DNA of 33,218 nt, from NCBI GenBank assembly GCA_019233085.1, contig JAFAMT010000353.1:1-33218 (forward strand), read 5' to 3'. This document shows positions 26,583 through 33,218 of the stretch, in pieces (within the stretch, counting starts at the first letter, position 1; each line of letters opens with the position of its first letter). The DNA comes from Herbaspirillum sp. GTDB lineage: Bacteria > Pseudomonadota > Gammaproteobacteria > Burkholderiales > Burkholderiaceae_D. Position numbers and translations under genes: made by a program. The notes below the pieces were generated by a model. It searched no databases. It had not been told where the DNA came from and worked only from the letters and a program-made list of their open reading frames with translations.

Positions 26583-27788
26583 ATGTCCTTGCTCAACCTG
26601 CGTCACCTGCATGTCTTCAATGTCGTCGCCACCACCGGCGGCGTGCGCCGTTCTTCCGATACGCTGCTGCGCGCTTCATCGGCGGTGGCGCGTTCGGTGG
26701 CGGCGCTGGAGCAGAGCCTGGAGACGCAACTGTTCGAGCGTCGTGGTCGCGGCATGTTGCTCACCGCCGCTGGCGAGGCCGTGCGGCTGCGGGTGGAACG
26801 CATCGAGGCCGAACTGCGCGAGGTGCGCGACGACGCCCTGCGCCTGCGCGAGCGCACCGGCAGCCAGGTGGCCAGCCTGGATGCGCTCTTCAATGAGCGC
26901 CGCCTGCAAGCCGCCGCCCTGCTGGCCGAGACCCACCACATGCCCAGCGTGGCGCGGCTCATGGAGGTCTCGCCCTCGGCGGTGAGCCAGTCGCTGGCGA
27001 TGCTGGAAGGCATCCTGGGCCAGCCCCTGTTCTTCCGCACCGCCCATGGGATGTTGCCCACCGACGCGGGACGCCGCTGGACCGAGCGCTTCGGCCGCGC
27101 CCTGGCCGAGCTGCGCCATATCCCCGAAGACATCGCCGCGCTCGCAGGCATCGTGCAGGGTACCGTGACCATCGGCGCGCTGCCGCTGGCGCGCTCGCAG
27201 CTCTTGCCCACCGCGCTCACGCGGGTACTGGCGCGCCACCCGCGCCTGCAGATCCGCTCGCTGGAGAGCCCCTACGAAGAACTGGCGGCCGGCCTCATGA
27301 GCGGGCGCATCGACTTCATCGTCGGCGCCCTGCGCACCTTCTCCGGCGACACCTTCGACATGCGCCCGCTGGTGGCAGACAGCGCCGTCCTGATCGCCCG
27401 TGCCGGCCATCCGCTGGCGCAGCGCAGGAAGCTGGCCCTGTCCGACCTGGAGGGCTATCCCTGGGTGTTGTCGCGGGCCGGCACGCCGCTGCGCGATTCC
27501 ATCGAGCAATTCTTCCGCGACAGCCACTGGCCGGCCCCGCGCCCGGCCGTGGAAACCGGCGACCTGGCGCTGCTGCGCGGCCTGATGGTGGGCAGCGACA
27601 TGCTCACCGTGATCTCGGCCAAGCAGCTGCACCACGAGATCGCCACCGGCCAGCTGACCACCCTGCCCCTGGCCATGCACGGCCTGCAACGCAAGATCGG
27701 CCTGATGCAGCGCCGTGGCGCCCACCTCTCACCGGGCGCACGCGTGCTGCAACAGGAGATCGAGGCGGTCGCCGCGGCCTGGCGCTGA
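26583..27788 (+). CDS. LysR-family gallate regulator with two tandem HTH domains
   Basis: The 401-residue protein is about 100 residues longer than a usual LysR regulator. The excess is a second complete winged helix. The first module is at about 4-63 (LNLRHLHVFNVVATTGG to LFERRGRGMLLTAAGEA) and the second at about 100-163 (LFNERRLQAAALLAETHHM to LFFRTAHGMLPTDAGRR); a helical linker joins them. The co-inducer domain (about 193-401) starts GTVTIGALPLARSQLLP. The position between the divergent galD operon and the galT-galA genes makes it the likely gallate-responsive activator, comparable in role to GalR. No clear ribosome site precedes the ATG. Confidence 0.85.
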   Translation: MSLLNLRHLHVFNVVATTGGVRRSSDTLLRASSAVARSVAALEQSLETQLFERRGRGMLLTAAGEAVRLRVERIEAELREVRDDALRLRERTGSQVASLDALFNERRLQAAALLAETHHMPSVARLMEVSPSAVSQSLAMLEGILGQPLFFRTAHGMLPTDAGRRWTERFGRALAELRHIPEDIAALAGIVQGTVTIGALPLARSQLLPTALTRVLARHPRLQIRSLESPYEELAAGLMSGRIDFIVGALRTFSGDTFDMRPLVADSAVLIARAGHPLAQRRKLALSDLEGYPWVLSRAGTPLRDSIEQFFRDSHWPAPRPAVETGDLALLRGLMVGSDMLTVISAKQLHHEIATGQLTTLPLAMHGLQRKIGLMQRRGAHLSPGARVLQQEIEAVAAAWR

Positions 27789-27977
27789 TCTGGCAGAAAT
27801 CCACCTCGATTAGCAAATGGCAACACTCAGGTAGCCGAAAGCAATACTCGCCCGAGCGCCCCGCCTTACACTGCTTGCCATGTCGAGGCAGGCTTGTTGC
27901 GCTTGGACCTGCCCCACTCCAGCCGCGTGAACATAAACCGGCGCTTTCCAATAATTCCACATCACGACGGAGACTTA

Positions 27978-29309
27978 ATGAATACAGCACAATCGCTGGA
28001 CGTGCGCTCGCACATCAATGCACGCAAGATGTCCGGCTACCAGTGGCTCTTGCTGGTACTTTGCTTCCTGATCGTCGCTACCGACGGCATGGACGTGGCC
28101 ATCATGGGCTTCCTGGCCCCGGGCATCACCAAGGAATGGGGCATCTCGCGTGCGGCCTTCGGCGTGGTCATGAGCGCGGCACCCATCGGCCTGGCCCTGG
28201 GCGCGCTGCTGGTGGGGCCGCTGTCGGACCGCTACGGCCGCAAGAAACTGCTGATGACAGCAGTGGCCTGGTTCGGCGTATGCAGCCTGGCCTGTGCCGC
28301 CGCGCATGACGTGGTGACGCTGTCGGCGCTGCGCTTGCTGACCGGCCTGGGCCTGGGTGCGGCCATGCCCAATGCCACCACCCTGCTCTCCGAATATGTG
28401 CCGGAGCGCTCGCGCAGCACCTTGCTGGCGATCATGTTTACGGGCTTCAACCTGGGTTCGGCCCTGGTCGGTTTCGTGGCTGCCGCGCTGCTGCCCGAAC
28501 ACGGCTGGCGTACCGTGCTGATGGTCGGAGGCGCCATCCCGCTGGTGTGCCTGCCCTTGTACCTGTGGCTGGTGCCGGAATCGGCGCGCTTCATGGTGGT
28601 ACGCAACTATCCCGCCGATCGCATCGCCCGTACCCTGGCACGCGTCTGCGGCGGTGAGTTTTCCGCCGGCCAGACTTTTTGCGTGAGCGAGCCGCAGGTC
28701 AAGAGCACCCAGCCGGGCAAGGTGCTGCTCTCGGAGCACTACCGCAAGACCACGCTGTCGCTGTGGGGGACCTATTTCATGGGCCTGCTGGTGATCTACC
28801 TGCTCTCCGGCTGGCTGCCCACCCTGATCAAGGATGCCGGCCTGCCCATCGAGAAGGCCGCCAGCATCACCGCCCTGTTCCAGCTCGGCGGCACCGTCGG
28901 CGCGCTGGTGGTAGGCTACCTGATGGACCGCTGGTCGCCCAGCCGCGCCATCGCCGCGGCCTATGTCTCGGGCGCCGTATTCATCCTGCTGCTGGCCTCG
29001 GGCAGCGTACAGTCGGGCATGTTCGCAGCCTATGTATTGCTGGCGGGCTTTTGCATGAGCGGTGCGCAGACCGGCCTGAACGCCTTCGCCCCCTCCTGCT
29101 ATCCGACCGTGGTGCGGGCCACCGGGGTGTCGTGGATGCTGGGCGTGGGCCGCTTCGGCAGTATCCTTGGGTCGTTCGCCGGTGGCATGCTGCTGTCGAT
29201 GGGCTGGGGCTTCGGTGCTGTCATCGCCATCCTGGCCGTGCCAGCGACCCTGGCGGCGCTCATCATCGTGTTCATCCAGCTGGGCCAGCGCCCCGCCGCT
29301 GCAGTCTGA
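27978..29309 (+). CDS. galT: Aromatic acid:proton symporter (AAHS family), probable gallate transporter
   Basis: The 443-residue MFS protein has twelve predicted helices. DGMDVAIMGFLAPGI (D36, D39 in helix 1) is the signature of the aromatic acid:H+ symporters such as PcaK and GalT, and GPLSDRYGRKKLL is the loop 2-3 motif. It sits in the inner membrane and should import gallate with protons, judged by galA directly downstream (52 bp). GGAG five bases before the ATG at 27978 sets the start; the frame opens 28 codons earlier without membrane features. Confidence 0.88.
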   Translation: MNTAQSLDVRSHINARKMSGYQWLLLVLCFLIVATDGMDVAIMGFLAPGITKEWGISRAAFGVVMSAAPIGLALGALLVGPLSDRYGRKKLLMTAVAWFGVCSLACAAAHDVVTLSALRLLTGLGLGAAMPNATTLLSEYVPERSRSTLLAIMFTGFNLGSALVGFVAAALLPEHGWRTVLMVGGAIPLVCLPLYLWLVPESARFMVVRNYPADRIARTLARVCGGEFSAGQTFCVSEPQVKSTQPGKVLLSEHYRKTTLSLWGTYFMGLLVIYLLSGWLPTLIKDAGLPIEKAASITALFQLGGTVGALVVGYLMDRWSPSRAIAAAYVSGAVFILLLASGSVQSGMFAAYVLLAGFCMSGAQTGLNAFAPSCYPTVVRATGVSWMLGVGRFGSILGSFAGGMLLSMGWGFGAVIAILAVPATLAALIIVFIQLGQRPAAAV

Positions 29310-29361
29310 TCAGTCTGCTTGAGCAGTCATACCGGATTCATCTGGAACAGGAATAGATTTC

Positions 29362-30669
29362 ATGGCCAATATCGTCGGCGCCATCGCCACCTCGCATACC
29401 CCCACCATCGGCTTCGCGCTCGATGCCAACAAGCAGCACGACCAGGTCTGGGCCCCCATCTTCAAGGCCTACGAACCGGTACAGCAGTGGCTCAAGGAGA
29501 AGCAGCCGGACGTCCTGCTGGTGGTCTACAACGACCACGTGACCTCCTTCTTCTTCGACCACTACTCAGCCTTCGCCCTGGGCGTGGGTGACCATTACCA
29601 GGTCGCCGACGAAGGCGGCGGCGCCCGCAAGCTGCCGCCAGTGGGCGGTCATGCGGCGCTGGCGCGCCATATCGGCAGCTCGCTCATGGCCGATGAATTC
29701 GACATGTCCTTCTTCCAGCACAAGCCGCTGGACCATGGCTGCTTCTCGCCGCTGTCGATGCTGTGGGACCACCAGGACGGCTGGCCCGGCCAGATCATCC
29801 CGCTGCAGGTGGGCGTGCTGCAGTTCCCGGTGCCGACCGCGCGCCGCTGCTACAAGCTGGGCCAGGGCCTGCGCCGCGCCATCGAGAGCTATCCGGAAGA
29901 CCTGGACGTGGTCATCGTCGCCACCGGCGGCCTGTCGCACCAGGTGCATGGCGAACGCGCCGGCTTCAACAACACGCCCTGGGACCACCAGTTCCTGGAC
30001 CTGCTGCAACACGATCCCGAGGCCCTGACCCGCCTGACCCACGCCGAACTGGCGACCCTGGGCGGTCTGGAAAGCGCCGAGGTCATCATGTGGCTCATCA
30101 TGCGCGGCGCCATGCCGGCCGGCGTGAACTGCCTGCACCGCGAGTACTACCTGCCCTCGATGACCGGTATCGCGGTGGCCGTCTACGAACCCGCCGTGGC
30201 GGTCGATGCTGCCCTGCAGGCCGCCGAGGTGGAACGTCACCTGGCCCACATCGCCACCCAGCTCAGGGGTATCGAGAAACTGGCCGGCACCTATCCCTTC
30301 ACGCTGGAGACCAGCCACCGCCGCTACCGCATCAACCGTTACCTGCACCAGCTGATCCAGCCGGCCTTCCGCGAACGCTTCCTGGCCGATCCCGAGGCGA
30401 CCTTCGAGGAGGCCGGCCTGTCCACCGAAGAACGCGACATGATCAGCCGCCGCGACTGGCAGGCCATGATCCGCTATGGCGTGATCTTCTTCCTGCTGGA
30501 AAAGATGGGCGCGGTGGTGGGCGTGTCCAACCTGCACATCTATGCGGCCATGCGCGGCCAGTCGCTGGAAGAGTTCCAGAAGACCCGCAATGCGCCGGGC
30601 GCGCTGTATTCGGTGGCGGGCGGCGCCTCCGATCGCAGCGCTGACTGGGACAAGACCGGCACGCGCTGA
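29362..30669 (+). CDS. galA: Gallate dioxygenase
   Basis: The 435-residue extradiol dioxygenase fuses a LigB-like catalytic domain (about 1-280) to a LigA-like domain (about 310-420), as in GalA and DesB. It opens the ring of gallate with oxygen to give 4-oxalomesaconate. Iron ligands are H12 in IATSHTP, H59 in VYNDHV and E240 in GGLESAEVI; H125 in LDHGCF and H193 in GLSHQVHG match the other active-site histidines of DesB. LigAB-type protocatechuate 4,5-dioxygenase has separate subunits, so the fusion favours gallate as substrate. AGGAA precedes the ATG. A strong terminator follows. Confidence 0.93.
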   Translation: MANIVGAIATSHTPTIGFALDANKQHDQVWAPIFKAYEPVQQWLKEKQPDVLLVVYNDHVTSFFFDHYSAFALGVGDHYQVADEGGGARKLPPVGGHAALARHIGSSLMADEFDMSFFQHKPLDHGCFSPLSMLWDHQDGWPGQIIPLQVGVLQFPVPTARRCYKLGQGLRRAIESYPEDLDVVIVATGGLSHQVHGERAGFNNTPWDHQFLDLLQHDPEALTRLTHAELATLGGLESAEVIMWLIMRGAMPAGVNCLHREYYLPSMTGIAVAVYEPAVAVDAALQAAEVERHLAHIATQLRGIEKLAGTYPFTLETSHRRYRINRYLHQLIQPAFRERFLADPEATFEEAGLSTEERDMISRRDWQAMIRYGVIFFLLEKMGAVVGVSNLHIYAAMRGQSLEEFQKTRNAPGALYSVAGGASDRSADWDKTGTR

Positions 30670-30687
30670 TCCCCGCCCTGCTGTTAT

Positions 30688-30726
30688 AAAAAAATCGCGC
30701 CGTCCTTCCGGACCGGCGCGATTTTT
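30688..30726. terminator. Bidirectional intrinsic terminator after galA
   Basis: ATCGCGCCG-TCC pairs with GGA-CCGGCGCGAT around a TTCC loop with one bulge, flanked by seven A on the left and five T on the right. It separates galA from the convergent class II aldolase gene and can end transcription from both sides. Confidence 0.9.
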
Positions 30727-30763
30727 CATTGATCGATCGCAGTGATGAATGTGCGGTTCGCCA

Positions 30764-31540
30764 TCACTTCACCGCATAGACCGCCTTCAGCATCTTGCGC
30801 ACGATGGCCTCGAAGAAGATCACGGCAAAACCGTCATTGCGGATCAGTTGCTGGGTCAGGTCGGCGCACTTCTGGCGCACGCCGTCGGGCAGCTGCTGGT
30901 CTTCGCCGCTCATGGCGCGCCCTGCCACCTGGATCTCGGCGGCGCGCTGCACCGTCCAAAGCAGGAAGAAGGCGCGCTCGATATCGCTCTCGCACACCGC
31001 CACGCCGTGGTTGCGCAGCACCAGGATGTGCTTCTCGCCCAGGCTTTGCAGCATGCGCTCCTTCTCTTCGGCAAACAGCGTGATGCCCTCGAAGTCGTGG
31101 TAACCGATGCGGCCGAACAATTGCGCGCCGTAGAAGTCGTTGTGTTCGAAACCACTCTTCTTCATCGTCACCGCCGAGATCGGCGTGGTGTGCGTGTGGA
31201 TCACGCAGCGCAGGTCGTCGCGGGCGCCGTGGATGGCGCTATGCAGGGCGAAGCCGGCCGGATTGGCCTTGTAGTCCGACGGCTCGGCCAGTTGGCCGTC
31301 CAGGCCCACTTTCAACAGGTTGGCCGGGGTGACTTCGTTGTAGTTCAGGGCGAAGGGGTTGACCAGGTAGTGATGCTCCGGTCCCGGCACCCGTACCGAG
31401 ATGTGGTTGAAGATCATCTCGGTCCAGCCAAGGTAATCGACCAGGCGATAACAGTGGGCCAGCTGGATGCGCAGGGCCCATTCCTGGTCGCTGCAGTGGA
31501 CCGGCTTATCTGCGCCGTAGCTGTATTGCATGATGTTCAT
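30764..31540 (-). CDS. Class II aldolase/adducin-family protein
   Basis: The 258-residue product has the class II aldolase fold. The probable metal ligands are H115 and H117 in VIHTHTTP and H178 in RNHGVAV; further conserved parts are NHISVRVPG and LHSAIHGARDDLRCV. Members cleave or epimerise sugar phosphates or act on small hydroxy-acids; the substrate is not evident. CAGGAG eight bases before the ATG at 31540 supports this start over one 32 codons upstream, which would run into the repeat. The convergent position behind galA is suggestive, but there is no pathway step obviously missing for it to fill. Confidence 0.8.
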   Translation of the reverse strand: MNIMQYSYGADKPVHCSDQEWALRIQLAHCYRLVDYLGWTEMIFNHISVRVPGPEHHYLVNPFALNYNEVTPANLLKVGLDGQLAEPSDYKANPAGFALHSAIHGARDDLRCVIHTHTTPISAVTMKKSGFEHNDFYGAQLFGRIGYHDFEGITLFAEEKERMLQSLGEKHILVLRNHGVAVCESDIERAFFLLWTVQRAAEIQVAGRAMSGEDQQLPDGVRQKCADLTQQLIRNDGFAVIFFEAIVRKMLKAVYAVK

Positions 31541-31588
31541 TGATGGAACTCCTGAATCGAAAACGACGTTCTCTGAAAATAGCGAAGA

Positions 31589-31693
31589 CCGTTCGGACTG
31601 AGCAGGTCCGCAGGACCGTATCGAAGGCGCGTCCATCGTTGATGCGTCAATGCGTCTTCGATACGCCGCTACGCGGCTACTCAGTCCGAACGG
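31589..31693. repeat. Interspersed palindromic repeat, copy D
   Basis: This copy has perfect 14-bp terminal inverted repeats, CCGTTCGGACTGAG (31589-31602) and CTCAGTCCGAACGG (31680-31693). The left half carries GGACCGTATCGAAGGCGC and the right half GCGTCTTCGATACGCCGC. It lies 48 bp upstream of the aldolase start, and its right half is also the first unit of the tandem array. Confidence 0.85.
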
Positions 31694-31850
31694 TAGCCAG
31701 GGTATTCCCGACCACGCTAAAGCGTCTTCGATACACCGCTGCGCGGCTACTCAGCCCGGACGGTAGCCAGGGTATTCCCGACCACGCTAAAGCGTCTTCG
31801 ATACACCGCCGCGTGGCTACTCAGTCCGGACGGTAGCCAGGGTACTGCCG
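31652..31850. repeat. 70-bp tandem repeat array, about 2.8 copies
   Basis: GCGTCTTCGATAC starts at 31652, 31722 and 31792, giving an exact 70-bp period. Each unit continues with a CCGC..CGCGGCTACTCAG arm and GACGGTAGCCAGGGTA (first unit: AACGG); the third is cut off and decays just before the stop of the next gene at 31852. The units derive from the right half of the palindromic repeat. Differences between copies 1 and 2 are few, so expansion appears recent. No unique spacers separate the units, so it is not a CRISPR array. Confidence 0.85.
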
Positions 31851-31851
31851 C

Positions 31852-32901
31852 TCACGCTGCCTTGGCGGCAGGCTGCGGATTGTTGTCTTGCTGCTCTTTC
31901 TGCTGCCTCGCCGCCTCGCCCCTGAACCGCGCCAGCGACACCATGGCCCGCGTGATCGGCATGGGCAGATCGAAGCGCTCGGCCATTTCCAGCACCGCAT
32001 CGCCGATGGCCGCCAGTTCCAGCGGACGACCGCGTTCCCAGTCCTGCAGCATGGAGGTGCGGAACGCCCCCATGGCCTCCCCCAGCTGCACGAAGGTGAG
32101 AGGATCGATATCGACGCGGGCGCCATAGCTGGCCGCCACCTGCAGGGTCTCGCGCATGATCTGGCTGACCACCTCGCGCAACTCCGGCAAGCCGTACAAC
32201 TGCTCCAGCGTGCCCTGGGTGATGACCGACAGCGGATTGGTGCTGATGTTGGCGATGATCTTGGTCCACAGCTTGTCGCGGATGCGGTCGGTGGCGCGGG
32301 CCTCGATGCCGGCGGCCTCGACTGCCGCACGCACCCGCAGCAGGCGCTCGCTCATCTCGCCGGAAGGCTCGCCCAACACCATCAGGTGCGGATTGACGGA
32401 ACGGATCTCGCCCGGTCCGACCACTTCGGCGGTGATGAAGAGCACACTGCCGATCAGGCGCTCCAGCGGCACGGCTGCCGCCAGCGCGCCCTCGGGATCG
32501 ACGGCCTTGACCCTCTCCCCGTCGAAGCGCCCGCCCTCGCGGTGGAAATACCACCAGGGCACGCCATTGTTGGTGGGTATCACCACGGTCTGCTCGCCCA
32601 CCATGGGGGCGACCTGCGGCAGCAGGGCTGACATGTCCTGACTTTTGGCGCACAGGAAAATCACGTCCTGCACACCGAACTCGGGCCGGTCGCTGGCGGC
32701 GGGACGGGCCTGGGTAGTGCCGCTGAGGTCGTGCAGGGTCAGGCCGCGTTCGCGGATGGCTTGCAGAGTCTGGCCACGCGCCAGCACGCTGACCTGGTGG
32801 CCGGCCGCCGACAGGCGCACTGCCAGCGTGCCGCCAATGGCGCCGGCACCGGCGATGCAGATGCGCAGCGGGGTGGCTGGGGAAGGAATGTCTTGGTTCA
32901 T
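31852..32901 (-). CDS. Ketopantoate reductase-like (PanE/ApbA family) oxidoreductase
   Basis: The 349-residue NADPH-dependent 2-ketoacid reductase-like protein has an N-terminal Rossmann motif CIAGAGAIGG (18-23 glycines) and a C-terminal helical domain with KLWTKIIANISTNPLSVI, where the first or second Lys matches the catalytic lysine of PanE. It is longer than E. coli PanE (about 300), with a Lys/Gln-rich tail. Many paralogues of this family act on unknown 2-ketoacids, so the panE name is not given. ATG at 32901 is chosen; a TTG at 32928 overlapping the livF stop is possible. It directly follows livF, which hints at a role with the transported substrate. Confidence 0.82.
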   Translation of the reverse strand: MNQDIPSPATPLRICIAGAGAIGGTLAVRLSAAGHQVSVLARGQTLQAIRERGLTLHDLSGTTQARPAASDRPEFGVQDVIFLCAKSQDMSALLPQVAPMVGEQTVVIPTNNGVPWWYFHREGGRFDGERVKAVDPEGALAAAVPLERLIGSVLFITAEVVGPGEIRSVNPHLMVLGEPSGEMSERLLRVRAAVEAAGIEARATDRIRDKLWTKIIANISTNPLSVITQGTLEQLYGLPELREVVSQIMRETLQVAASYGARVDIDPLTFVQLGEAMGAFRTSMLQDWERGRPLELAAIGDAVLEMAERFDLPMPITRAMVSLARFRGEAARQQKEQQDNNPQPAAKAA

Positions 32902-32924
32902 GAGGGGATGTCCAGGGGAAAGAC

Positions 32925-33218
32925 TCAACCGGCCAGCTTGTCCTGGTGCTTGCCGGACAAGCCCAGGTAAGCCTCGATCACGCGGCGGTCATGAGCCAGC
33001 TGGCTGGCCGGGCCGTGCATGCGGATCGCGCCGTTTTCCAGCACGTAGCCGTAGTCGGCCACCTGCAGGGCAGCGCGCGCATTCTGTTCCACCAGCAGGA
33101 TGGAGACGCCGCGCCGGCGCAGCTCGGCGATGATGCGGAAGATCTCGCGCACGATCAGCGGCGCCAGCCCCAGGCTGGGCTCGTCCAGCATCAACAGGCG
33201 CGGCTTGGCCATCAGGGC
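32925..33218 (-). CDS. livF: LivF-type ABC transporter ATPase, C-terminal part
   Basis: The visible 97 residues are the end of a branched-chain amino acid-type ABC ATPase; the gene continues beyond the window edge. [20 protein letters not shown] contains Walker B and the D-loop, and VEQNARAAL the switch region typical of LivF, where Gln replaces the usual His. The end is the family's usual VIEAYLG plus a short tail. In aromatic-degrading bacteria, Liv-type systems often carry aromatic acids, so the substrate could be either. The stop lies 23 bp before the reductase ATG. Confidence 0.88.
   Translation of the reverse strand, partial: ALMAKPRLLMLDEPSLGLAPLIVREIFRIIAELRRRGVSILLVEQNARAALQVADYGYVLENGAIRMHGPASQLAHDRRVIEAYLGLSGKHQDKLAG

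Noticed and set aside
31540-31836. A 98-codon plus-strand frame across the palindromic and tandem repeats
   Set aside because: Its sequence is generated by the repeats themselves and contains repeated blocks with no protein character.
31652-31850. Short regularly spaced repeats that could suggest a CRISPR array
   Set aside because: The whole 70-bp unit is repeated, there are no unique spacers, and no cas gene is in the window.

Overview
The window is high-GC, gene-dense DNA of a Gram-negative betaproteobacterium. The Burkholderiales-type porin, the 7TM-DISM hybrid kinase, the gallate cleavage genes and the LivF-type transporter suggest an Oxalobacteraceae soil or plant-associated organism such as Herbaspirillum. 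That genus assignment is inference from family likeness, not a database result. Both window edges cut genes.

Layout. (1) 1-1679: the 3' part of an L-2-keto-3-deoxyarabonate dehydratase gene, an interspersed repeat, and a flavin reductase-like gene with a TTG start. (2) 1691-12988: a signalling and surface block. It holds a 2159-residue exported protein made of DUF11-type and SdrD-B-type repeats, an OmpR-type response regulator, and, divergently, an AraC-type response regulator coupled to a large 7TM hybrid histidine kinase; a small lipoprotein follows. (3) 12989-15934: an AT-rich gap with a possible 47-residue ORF, a membrane diguanylate cyclase, a MetQ/NlpA-like binding protein and a bidirectional terminator. 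(4) 15950-21423: a minus-strand run of MFS transporter, amidase, RidA and a D-arginine-dehydrogenase-like FAD enzyme, with a divergent LysR regulator whose gene looks leaderless. (5) 21442-23228: a porin and a small membrane protein. (6) 23571-30726: a gallate/4-oxalomesaconate catabolic cluster. A tautomerase, a LigJ-type hydratase and the aldolase are on the minus strand. A LysR regulator with two helix-turn-helix modules, an aromatic-acid MFS transporter and gallate dioxygenase are on the plus strand, closed by a strong terminator. (7) 30764-33218: a class II aldolase, repeats, a ketopantoate-reductase-like enzyme and the end of livF.

How the genes fit together. Region 6 encodes a complete route: gallate uptake, ring opening to 4-oxalomesaconate, tautomerisation, hydration, then aldol cleavage to pyruvate and oxaloacetate. 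Region 4 can be read as a hypothetical route in which an amide is imported and hydrolysed, a D-amino acid is oxidised, and RidA clears the imine.

An interspersed palindromic repeat (core CCGTTCGGACTGAG) occurs in four gaps (915-1007, 17518-17576, 23319-23436, 31589-31693). At the fourth site its right half continues as a 70-bp tandem array. I saw no tRNA, rRNA, CRISPR array, transposase or phage gene.
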